Positions 56,201-64,000 of a DNA stretch of 64,000 nt are shown piece by piece. The stretch is from Patiria miniata (taxonomy: Eukaryota > Echinodermata > Asteroidea > Valvatida > Asterinidae): positions 3,034,811-3,098,810 of the forward strand of contig NW_024037062.1 of assembly GCF_015706575.1 (NCBI RefSeq). Reading direction: 5' to 3'. Both the position numbers and the translations under genes were made by a program. Below the pieces are notes generated by a model. It saw only the letters and a list, made by a program, of their open reading frames with translations. It was not told the DNA's origin and searched no databases. Numbering within the stretch: the first letter of the stretch is position 1; every line of letters begins with the position of its first letter.

Positions 56201-57589
56201 CATAGGTGTCACAAATGCCGTTTTCTCTTTATCTTCATCTCTTACTCTAACCTGATGATATCCACTGGCCAAGTCCAAGGAAGAGAAAAACTTGGCACCG
56301 ACTGGAGCGTCAATGAGTTCATCAATACGTGGAAGAGGGAAAGCATCTTTCTTTGTGACTTCATTTAGGCGCCTATAATCTACACACATACGTAAAGAAC
56401 CATCCTTCTTCCTAGCCAACACAATGGGAGCGGCATATGGGCTAAAACTTTCATGTATGATGTTGTGGTCAAGAAGTTTCTGGATGTGTTTCTTTACTTC
56501 GTTGTATTGATTAGGTGGAATGCGCCTGAATGTTTGTGCTGTAGGTTCTGAAGTTGTTGTTTTTATGTGATGTTCTACGGTGTCAGTGTCACCTAGGTCA
56601 AGATCATGAGTGGCAAACACATCTCTATGTTTTTCTAGCAACTTCTGTATCTTCTCCATCTGCTGGTCGTCACCCTCAAACTCAGACAAATCTATCGGAA
56701 CTGGCGAGGCGGTGCTCGTATCTGCTCGATCGACACGAATTTCACTTGCAGTTACTGTGAAATTTAATTCACCCGAGTCCTGCCCCACACTGTCAACTGA
56801 ACGTAACACTCCAAGTCTAGTCTTGGGATGGAGAGTATAACCAGACCTAGAAATGTTGTCTATTCTCACCGGAAAAGACTTCTTCACTTCAACTAATGTA
56901 GAAGCTACAAGAATCCCTACAGGAAAATGATCGCTGTTCCGCAGTGGTTCGACTACTGCCAGTTGAAAAGGAAGATCTTGTGGCACTCTGGCCATCACCG
57001 TCACTGACGTTTCTGGAGGGATGTATACCACCTGGTTACAAGATTTTACAATGGCAACCATCTCTTGCTCCTTAACCTGCGCCTCAATCTGCATGCTCAA
57101 AACAGATCTTAGAAAATGCAAAGGGGAAGACTCCCTGAGACAACTATCTGTCAGGGAATCGACCAAAGATGCCAACACATTCATTCCAAGAATTCCTGGA
57201 ACCTTGTGCTTCTGCTCTTTACATTCTACATCCAGTGGATCACGGACAACTAAGAATCCCATTTGACTCAAAACAATACCATCACAATTTACATCAACTT
57301 CTATGTATCCAACATAAGGAATCTCTAAGCCATTAGCTGCCGTTATACGAAGACAGGGACTGTTCTGCTTAATAATGCTTCCTGTTGGTTGCAAATGGTT
57401 GCGAAAGAAGTCCTCTGTGACAGTTGAGACCATGGATCCAGTGTCAATCAGACAGGTGGCATCAATATCTCCCAGTTTTATAGTGAGTATAGGACAATCA
57501 GCAACCAACTTGTTACCTTCCCCAAAAGTGGCGTGACATGACGAAACTGAAGTAGGGTCCACAACCTCCCTCTCTGCCGAGGGACCCAA
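53279..57589 (-). CDS. pol: Gypsy pol polyprotein (1436 aa)
   Basis: Parts in order: retroviral-type aspartic protease (DTGS box near residue 52), reverse transcriptase with YLDD box (about residues 340-520), RNase H (about 620-740), integrase with HHCC finger (about 900-940) and core (about 970-1130), then a Pro/Ser-rich linker. The last 100 residues contain an unusual hydrophobic stretch (ILLLIFLVILLVAINIGQ and a second one) that could be one or two membrane helices. Apart from that the layout is ordinary for Gypsy. The frame looks intact. Confidence 0.93.
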   Translation of the reverse strand: MGPSAEREVVDPTSVSSCHATFGEGNKLVADCPILTIKLGDIDATCLIDTGSMVSTVTEDFFRNHLQPTGSIIKQNSPCLRITAANGLEIPYVGYIEVDVNCDGIVLSQMGFLVVRDPLDVECKEQKHKVPGILGMNVLASLVDSLTDSCLRESSPLHFLRSVLSMQIEAQVKEQEMVAIVKSCNQVVYIPPETSVTVMARVPQDLPFQLAVVEPLRNSDHFPVGILVASTLVEVKKSFPVRIDNISRSGYTLHPKTRLGVLRSVDSVGQDSGELNFTVTASEIRVDRADTSTASPVPIDLSEFEGDDQQMEKIQKLLEKHRDVFATHDLDLGDTDTVEHHIKTTTSEPTAQTFRRIPPNQYNEVKKHIQKLLDHNIIHESFSPYAAPIVLARKKDGSLRMCVDYRRLNEVTKKDAFPLPRIDELIDAPVGAKFFSSLDLASGYHQVRVRDEDKEKTAFVTPMGLYEYTRMPFGLCGAPATFQRLMQRCMGDLMYQMVFVYLDDICIFSKTFDDHLQHLDTVFNRLREHKLKLKPSKCHLFCKKISYLGHVLSEDGVSSNPDKTKAIVDWPVPRTVKMLRAFLGFASYYRRYVPNFARIAKPLHTLVGQCRSSSPKVFRKHWTPECQTAMDELKSKFVNPPILSFADFTKPFILDVDASLSGLGAVLSQIQDNQEKVIAYASRSLRENEKKMENYSSRKLEMMGLKWAITEKFKDYLYGSTFTVRTDNNPLSHLSTAKLGATEQRWVSSLAPFDFNIVYRPGHANRNADGLSRQCSIETEDSCTISEMVAISGNAQFPFTPLPVDLQVKMSENVVDLGPMRIQAEIGSTISAFPSLSNSELIKLQEVDPDIHRYLGYHNSKDTDKASRKTESSAVKVLLRQTKHLSLRNGVLYREVTDPKLGPLHQLVLPSSLKSRILTSLHNDFGHQGEERTMSLVRRRCYWPHMYRDVKKWVHECERCSVAKLPTPTVRNPLGHLVASKPLEIIAIDFTLLEPSTDHTENVLVITDIFTKFTVAVPTKDQTARTTAAALVKEWFMKYGVPRRIHSDQGRQFESVLIQHFCQFYNIHKSRTTAYHPQGNAQCERFNRTMHNLLRTLSDEQKRAWPKYLPELVFAYNSTEHSSTGFSPFYLMFGRQPFLPVDLLLNTDVLKGSDDNWLLLHQSRLKEAYRLAQTKLQHQLRKSKKHFDRKANPNIFKIGDLVYLRKHSRGRSKIQDYYFPDIYRVVQRPDMTSFVYFIELADGSGKQKTVNSAELKLVPTIPTSFPSPSQEIDKVMVSSSDSGSDSEYDIEVFLPAEDVVVDSVQEPDRPVAPDPEARPPPKPSLRRQLPQRPPVALRRSRRTTKGQHSNPHREPRSVLNRQHIAFDSNRQIILLLIFLVILLVAINIGQIVGYFHLLWLFPSCILVILIQPCFQWCWRHRMRIVDVVTFMKSLDG

Positions 57590-57603
57590 TTCGCAGAGAG
57601 TGT

Positions 57604-58605
57604 CTAGTTTTCCTGTGTGGACTTTGGTGCATTGATTACTTTGCGAAGTTCTTCGATGGTGTTGTTTGCGTCTTGTATCTGTCGTTTGTAGCAGTTGTCT
57701 TTAGTGTGGCCTGCTTTGTTACAATGATCACACTTGATTCTGTTGTTGTTTGGTGTTCTGTTGTATGCTTGTGGACTTCTGGATATATCTGTGAGCTTTT
57801 GATGCATCAGTTTAGTCAGATCCTCAATTTGCTTCTGTTGGGTATCCATTTGTTTCTGTTGTTTATACATTAGATCAATAAGTGTCTTGGTGTCTGACCT
57901 AGCAGTTGCTGCTTCAACTTGAACCTGTTTGGGTATCTGGATGTTTGTTGCCTCCTGCTTTTCTCCTTCTTCTGCCCATTCGATGGCCTCTGTCCGAAGT
58001 TCAAAGAATTCTAACGATGGAGACTCTCGTATCTTACTTTTAAGATACTTTCTGAGAGGGACATCAGAAACACCTTCTGCAAACTGATCCTTGAGCAAAT
58101 GTTCCCGTTTCTCCATAAGTTGAGGAGATTTACGGGCTGCCCGTCCAAATAAATCCAAAAGAGAATGAGAAAAATCTCTCAAATTTTCTTCAGACTTCTG
58201 CTTCCTTTCAAAAAAAGCTCTTTGTAGTTGGACATTTGAGCCTTGATCGCCAAAAACCTCTCTTAGGACTGAGAATACCTCATCAAGATTATCCTTCCTA
58301 TGATATTTAACTTCTTCACGGGCTGGACCACTAAGATGTTGTAAGGCAAAATCAACTTCAGCTTCCTTTGTCAAAGGTCGAGACTTAATTGCTGTGGTTA
58401 TGTCATATATCCAATCTTCTAATTTAGTCACAGTTTGCCCAGAAAAAGAAGAAATCTTCTGACTAGGAACTACCAAGTAACTAGGACTGGATTTTTTCGC
58501 CTTATAAGATGTTGCTTGATTTTCCTGAACAAGTTCACGAAGGTCCTGGATCTCAGACATTAGTTTTGAGACACTAGGCCCTGAATCTACCTCTTCAGAA
58601 TCCAT
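57604..58605 (-). CDS. gag: Gypsy gag protein (333 aa)
   Basis: Capsid-type helical region (about residues 60-210, with LEDWIYDITTAIKSRP and LREVFGDQGSNVQLQRAFF), a Gln-rich coiled coil (about 240-270), and a CCHC zinc knuckle near residue 295 (CDHCNKAGHTKDNC). It lies directly upstream of pol on the minus strand, 14 bases apart. Confidence 0.92.
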   Translation of the reverse strand: MDSEEVDSGPSVSKLMSEIQDLRELVQENQATSYKAKKSSPSYLVVPSQKISSFSGQTVTKLEDWIYDITTAIKSRPLTKEAEVDFALQHLSGPAREEVKYHRKDNLDEVFSVLREVFGDQGSNVQLQRAFFERKQKSEENLRDFSHSLLDLFGRAARKSPQLMEKREHLLKDQFAEGVSDVPLRKYLKSKIRESPSLEFFELRTEAIEWAEEGEKQEATNIQIPKQVQVEAATARSDTKTLIDLMYKQQKQMDTQQKQIEDLTKLMHQKLTDISRSPQAYNRTPNNNRIKCDHCNKAGHTKDNCYKRQIQDANNTIEELRKVINAPKSTQEN

Positions 58606-60165
58606 TTCTCAACTTGACTAATTCTATCTATCTACAATGGGGAAAGAAGGTTAATACATGTGAAAAAAATGATGCGCTGTGCCAGCTCAAATTCGCGAAC
58701 GGAAATCGCATGCACTTATACCTTAACTTGCACCAAGCGTTGTATGTTACGACAAGCAACGAGTAGCAGTGAGCGGTACGTCAACAAGTGCAATGCAGAG
58801 GCATAAGTCCACTGACGACAGTCAATGTAGCAGAGTGAAAAGTGGAATGGCACGATCGTTGGTCACCCCGGCAGGTGTCAATACACGAATAACCTGTATG
58901 CACACAAACAAAATAAAAAGAGAAAAGACTGCGCCAAGGTTATTATAAATTTACAAACGTCTGCTTACACTAAGAACAGAAAAGGATGACAATGATTGTT
59001 AAATGCTTAGGTATATAATATGCAAAAAAATCAAGATTTGAAAGCTGACAGTTGGATTTTGGTAAAATGGAGAGCTTCCAATATTCTATCTGTCACCAAT
59101 TTTCTGTTATTAAAACGTGTACAAAAGGCAAAGCTCCACTCTTTTCAATTATGTATTTACATGTATCTACAGTATATCCGTCAGGCAGTTCCTGTACATA
59201 ACACAAATCTATCGGTTGCTGAACTTAATTTTGTTGATAGCAATTAACTTCACTTCTATGTTACAATTCTTTATAAACACTCAATGCAGAATAAAGAAAA
59301 AAATATGTTCCGCTTCAATACTCAATTTAGTTGGGACCTTTCACTAGTAGTGCAAAACTTAGTTGTCCTATATTTGTTTTGGGTAACTACTTAGGTTCAC
59401 CGGTACAGCAGTCACTGGCTAGCAAGGAGGACCAACTTGGCTGTAGGACGAAGTCTCTGGCTTGCTGGATGGAGTCCCTGGCTAGCAAGGTAGGCGACAA
59501 AGCTGCAGGACGAAGTCCCTGGATTTTTGGCGGATGGAGTCCCTGGCTAGCAAGGCGGACGACTTGGCTGCCGGACGAAGTCCCTGGATTATTGCAGGAT
59601 GGAGTCCCTGGCTAGCAAGGTAGGCGACAAAGCTGCAGGACGAAGTCCCTGGATTTTTGGCGGATGGAGTCCCTGGCTAGCAAGGCGGACGACTTGGCTA
59701 TAGGACGAAGTCCCTGGATTATTGCAGGATGGAGTCCCTGGCTAGCAAGGAGGACGACTTATCTGCCGGATGAAGTCCCTGTCTAGCAAGGTAGACGACT
59801 CGGCTGCAGATATTGCAGGATGGAGTCCCTGGCTAGCAAGGTAGGCAACGAAGCTGCAGATATTGCTTGTAGTGGGGAGCCTGCGGCCAGCAAGATGGAC
59901 CCACTTGACAGCAGGGCAAAGTCCCTTGATTGCAGGATGGAGTCTGCTGCTAGCGAGGTAGACGACTGCAGGACTAAATGTCGGGCGGGGTAGCCTCCAG
60001 ATTGTTCACCAGTAGCCTATACCCTATTTATTTGACTGCCGTTAATATCTCCGAAATCTATTAGTCCACTTTTTCAATGGAAGATTGCAATTGTCTTTCA
60101 ATGCTTCACATCAAAAGAAGATTCTTAGTGTTCAAAGAATCAACTGCCGACTACGCCATTTGTAG
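58606..60165 (-). repeat. Gypsy leader with tandem repeats
   Basis: The stretch 59410-59980 is a tandem array built on GGAGTCCCTGGCTAGCAAGG and GACGAAGTCCCTGGAT motifs, with units of roughly 60 and 125 bp. The rest of the leader (58606-59400) is A/T-rich and unremarkable. Tandem repeats in leaders are known in several Gypsy lineages. Confidence 0.75.
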
Positions 60166-60830
60166 CCAAGGGAAGAGTTATTGGTTTGGTCTAGCAGGGA
60201 ACTCTTCATGTGGCCGAAGGCTACTTATAGTTAATAAATATTGATGTGAAGCGAGTGGACACGGAGAGATGACTAGATTTGATTAATTTATTCGGATGAA
60301 TCTATACAAAATATACAGTTGTGGCTCTCTCGAATATATATACAAAAAAACGACAGTCAAATGGGTATGCAGTTGTACGTCGCCTAGGCTGAACAACGGT
60401 CGTGCCACCACCAAACGAAGGGGAAATTGTCCCCAACTAGCTGTAGTTGAGCTATAATCAGAGCACTTCTAAATTGTAGGTGTGGTCTGATCGCAAGCAA
60501 GTGGATGAGTGTCTCTAGCAATGCCTTGTCATTACACGAAAGCTAAGTTATGCAGCACGCAATGCAGCTCAGAAAGTGTTAACAATATTCTGGAATGCAA
60601 GGTATGTTGGAATGTTCCTGGCCAATGCAGCTAGTTATGCTAGAATGTGATTGCAGGAAAGTTAAGGAACCAAGCGAGGGCGTTGCAATAAAAAGTTTCT
60701 GTAACTACAGAGGGCGCTAATTATGTTATCAAAATAATGGCTCATCATATTGTACAGCCTGTGTACTATGCTTATGATTATATTAGAAATGTTACCGAGA
60801 CCTGTCTGTTGTAAAACACGACAGGTCACA
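60166..60830 (-). repeat. 5' LTR of Gypsy element
   Basis: 665 bp, no difference from 51990-52654 noticed by eye. Confidence 0.92.
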
Positions 60831-62055
60831 CTACTCTACACCCACGAATTGCATGAATCCGTTTTGGAGACAATAACTTTTTTCTGCTGTCAAAGTTAGC
60901 CACATGCCACAACGCGCACGCGTCAGTTCTTAACCCTTAAAGGGCCGGGGCGGAAACTCCCCCCCCCTCGACTTTTTTCCGCGATAGCCTTTAACAAATT
61001 TTTTTTTCGCGACCCGGGCTGTTATGACTTTTTAGCCTCGAGCCTTGCGCATCTTTTGACACCAAAAATATAAAAATCGGACAAGGGGTTGTCGCGCAGC
61101 GAAAATTTTTCCTGCGCTACGCGCCGTGAAAACTGAATTTTCCCATATACGTCGTGTACACGGACCAGAATTACCATTCGTACATATGAATAATTACATA
61201 GCCATAATTCCAAAAACCCTTTGACCTATAGTCATGAAATTTCTTGGGTATGTTCATGAAGAGTTGTTCTATGCATGTACCGAGTTTCAAAATTGTTCGT
61301 CACTCAATGGCCGAGATCTTACGGGGGCCGCCCCCCGGCTGAGATTAACGGAGTGAATATCAGGCCACGCTCGAACTTTTTACTTACGCAATATACCAGA
61401 GCCATTATTCAGAGCGACAAGGTGAAGTGCTTTTCATTGAATAGTATACAAATAATGTTTATGAGTGCAATGGTGAGAATATTTTCATGAGTTGAAAGAT
61501 TGAATTTTCCATTCAACGAGGCGAAGCCGAGTTGAATGGAACATTCCATCTTTCAACGATTATCACCATTGCACGAATGCGAAACATTCATTATTTGTTT
61601 TTTATATAACCGACATACAGATCCTTGTCATTTGATTGGTGGAACTCACATCACGTGGCATTTGTTATTGCTCCCATTCATGCCACGGCTCAAAAAGTAC
61701 TTTCCGCCCATGAGCAATCCGCTGCTTAACAGCCGATTTTGTGCTTTACCCAGCCTCCGTTTATGGCATAGAGGCCGTAAAGCCCGCCGCACACGAGAGC
61801 TACGTGCTGAGCAAAAAGTCATTCGAGGCCGTTTGCTCAGCCCTAAGTTCACAAAATATCCCCGTGTTCGGTGATTTGTTTGCTCGCGAGGCCGTGAGGG
61901 AAATATCTATCCTTTTTGAATTCTTTTACCGCGCGAGGTGAACAACTCACCGTATGCGGTTTACCTGAGGTACCTTCTGAGCTAAAAAGATTATAGCCAA
62001 TGAAATCACGTACTCTGTACACGTAATTTTCAGATATTTTTGTGCAAATCTTCTA
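60831..62055. other. Intergenic; one palindrome, no gene
   Basis: It contains a C-run near 60960 and the palindrome at 61448-61598. Plus-strand frames at 61536-61941 have no recognisable domain and no splice context, so I do not call them. Confidence 0.4.
61448..61598. repeat. Palindrome, ~68-bp arms
   Basis: ACAAATAATG ... GTGCAATGGTGA ... TTCCATTCAAC pairs with its reverse complement around the centre GAGGCGAAGCCGA (about 61518-61530). Arms match at about 85% by eye. Confidence 0.75.
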
Positions 62056-64000
62056 AAGCTAAAACTAAATGGTAATGAAGACTAAATGGTAATGAAGAAA
62101 TTGCCGACACATTTAATGAGTATTTTGTAAATATTGGAACTCAACTTCAGACAAGCTACCATTATGTAATACCGATTGTCAGTCTTTTCTTAAAGACAGA
62201 TGTTCACATTCTCTCTTTTTAACACCAATAACAGAAGAAGAGATTGAGGATACCCTCAACCAAATTCCAGGTAGTAAGGCACCTGGCTTTGATGACTTAA
62301 GCCCTTTTGTTATGAAACAAGCAAGGAGTAGTCTTTCAAAACCACTGGCTAAAATCTTTAATAAGTCCATGGCTATGGGAGTTTTTCCTGAAGGGCTAAA
62401 AACAGGTAAAGTTATTCCAGTGTATAAAGGGGGAGATGAACATGAAGTTAGTAATTATAGACCTATTTCAGTTTTATCTACATTTTCTAAGGTTTTCGAA
62501 AAGTTAATTTACAAAAGACTTATATGTTTTATAGATAAACACAATATTTTATCAGAATCTCAATTTGGATTTAGGTCAAACCGCTCCACCGAGATGGCAA
62601 CTTCTTATGTGGTAAATAGACTTCTTGAGGCCATAGACGACAAAAAGATCGCTATCGGTGTATTTTTAGACTTGTCTAAGGCCTTTGATACAATTAATCA
62701 TGATATCTTGATTTCTAAATTAGAGCACTACGGAATTCGAGGAATAGTTTTAGACTGGTTCAAGAGTTATTTGTCAAATAGAAAACAGTTTGTATCATTC
62801 AATTCTGCAAAGTCTACATGCAAGACTATTACCTGTGGAGTGCCGCAAGGTTCTGTTTTAGGACCACTTCTATTCATTCTGTTTATAAATGATATTTGCA
62901 GTACATCAGATGTAATTGAATTTACTTTATTTGCTGACGATACAAGTTTGGTGTATAGTCATAGTAATGTAGATGCTGCTGTAAGTAATCTTAATCATGA
63001 ATTTCTCAAAATAAGCACTTGGTTGGTAGCAAATAAACTTTGTATTAATCTACTTAAATCAAATTATATCATTTTCTGTCCTAAACAAAAGAAATACGCA
63101 CAAACCATTCCTTAAAATTTCAATGGTACTATCATGAAACAAGTCAAAACAACCAAAGTTTTAGGTATACATATTGATGAAAACTTAAATTGGAAATTTC
63201 ACATTAATACCATATCTGGCAAAATATCCAGAACTGTAGGGATTATGAATCGCCTAAAGTTTTTTGTTCCGGAAAATATCCTTATCATTCTCTATAATTC
63301 TCTGATTCTCCCTTATCTTATTTACTCGATTCTCACGTGGGGTGGTTGTTCTTCCCAATGTGAAAAACTACTAATTTTACAAAAAAGAGCGATTCGTATT
63401 ATATGTAATGTCAGTTATCGTGAACACACTACTCCCTTATTTGCTGCCCTTAAGATTTTACGATTTAATGACCTTTATTACCTAAATTTAGGTAAATTCA
63501 TGTATAAATATTCAAATAATTTACTCCCATATTGTTTCAACAATTTCTTTACTTTCACCTCGAATATTCATTCATATAATACTAGAAGCGTTTCAAAGCA
63601 AAACCTTTACGTTTATTCCAGTAGAACGTCAATGTTGAAAAACGGCCTTGTCCACCGGGGCATTGACCTTTGGAACAGGCTGAGTGATTCAGTTAAATCA
63701 TCGTTAACTTTATCTACATTCACCAAAAAAATGAAAACTCAATTGCTTAACTCTTATAATGTCTGATGAATAATTATTTTTACTCCTGTTTGTTTTGTTA
63801 TGTTCCTGTTTTGTCCCTGCGTTTTTGTCCCTATTCGTAACTTGTATGGTAATAGTAGGTATTTGTCCAAAGGTTGGGGTACAAAAGCTATGCTTCACCC
63901 TATACCTAACGTTGTTCCAGTATGTATGTTGTTGATTTATGATAAATGTTGGTTTGAATCCAATTTATATCCAGTTATAATAATGGAATTATAACATTAA
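62056..64000 (+). mobile_element. 5'-truncated LINE, reverse transcriptase end and 3' tail
   Basis: Frames from about 62082 to 63766 encode the linker EEIADTFNEYFVNIG, then SKAPGFDDLSP, the RT core (FGFRSNRSTEMA, LDLSKAFDTINHDIL, GVPQGSVLGPLLFILFIND and the catalytic FADDTSL), the thumb (KVLGIHIDENLNWKFHI) and a C-terminal region ending MKTQLLNSYNV. The endonuclease domain is absent, so it is 5'-truncated. One frame change lies near 62145-62160 and an in-frame TAA at 63113-63115, so the copy is dead. It resembles Jockey/CR1-group LINEs; the clade is not certain. A 16-bp direct duplication (ACTAAATGGTAATGAAG) sits at its start. The 3' end lies at or past the window edge. Confidence 0.88.

Larger units (their letters stand above)
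51990..60830 (-). mobile_element. Gypsy-family LTR retrotransposon, looks whole and young
   Basis: Two 665-bp LTRs (51990-52654 and 60166-60830) look identical by eye. Minus-strand order: 5' LTR, a primer-site-like TGGCGTAGTCGGCAG just inside it (about 60138-60155), a 1.5-kb leader with tandem repeats, gag (57604-58605), pol (53279-57589), a purine-rich tract next to the 3' LTR. gag and pol lie in different frames separated by a short gap, an arrangement this family is known to handle by frameshifting or read-through. The main frames show no breaks. I did not find a clear target duplication, so one edge may be imprecise. No envelope gene is recognised. Confidence 0.93.

Noticed and set aside
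61536-61941. Plus-strand frames of 66-112 codons near 61.7 kb
   Set aside because: No recognisable domain, overlapping alternatives in three frames, and no splice signals that join them to a gene.

Overview
The window is animal nuclear DNA. Split genes with GT-AG introns, LINE, SINE, Penelope, BEL/Pao and Gypsy elements, and many palindromic MITE-like elements all point that way. The gene set (H/ACA snoRNP protein GAR1, a DPY30-domain DYDC-type protein, a secreted discoidin-domain protein and a Neverland/DAF-36 Rieske cholesterol 7-desaturase) and the repeat style fit a marine invertebrate, most likely a deuterostome such as an echinoderm, hemichordate or amphioxus. I cannot fix the species from sequence alone. 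A run of exactly 500 N marks an assembly gap at 42265-42764.

Layout. 0-9 kb: GAR1 on the minus strand (six coding exons, 208 aa), with a C/G-rich minisatellite in its first coding intron built from copies of the end of exon 1 and its splice donor. 10-14.7 kb: a nested cluster of palindromic elements (called P1-P4 here) with two copies of an hAT-like MITE (B1, B2). 15.4-16.1 kb: truncated Penelope-like element. 16.9-20.75 kb: DYDC-type gene on the minus strand (four exons, 196 aa), with SINE and MITE insertions in and around it. 21-24 kb: palindromic and TIR elements. 24.5-31.7 kb: a BEL/Pao LTR element with a 5-bp target duplication, coding region broken. 32-37 kb: tandem and palindromic repeats, a decayed discoidin exon, and a 940-bp near-perfect palindrome (P5). 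37.2-40.1 kb: discoidin-domain secreted protein gene on the minus strand (five exons, 267 aa), with 180-bp tandem repeats over its upstream region. 41.3 kb: an orphan discoidin exon. 42.8-49.7 kb: Neverland-type Rieske oxygenase gene on the plus strand (eight exons visible, N-terminus lost in the gap). 52.0-60.8 kb: a whole-looking Gypsy element on the minus strand whose two LTRs look identical. 62.0-64.0 kb: a 5'-truncated LINE on the plus strand.

The four host genes act in unrelated processes (snoRNP/telomerase RNP assembly, probably cilium/axoneme or chromatin-type DPY30 docking, extracellular adhesion or recognition, sterol metabolism) and do not form a functional cluster. The most unusual feature is a set of palindromic elements (P2, P3, P5, probably P1) that share TAG...CTA termini, 9-bp target duplications and a small extra hairpin just inside each end. 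P2 and P3 sit back to back on three copies of the same 9-bp target.
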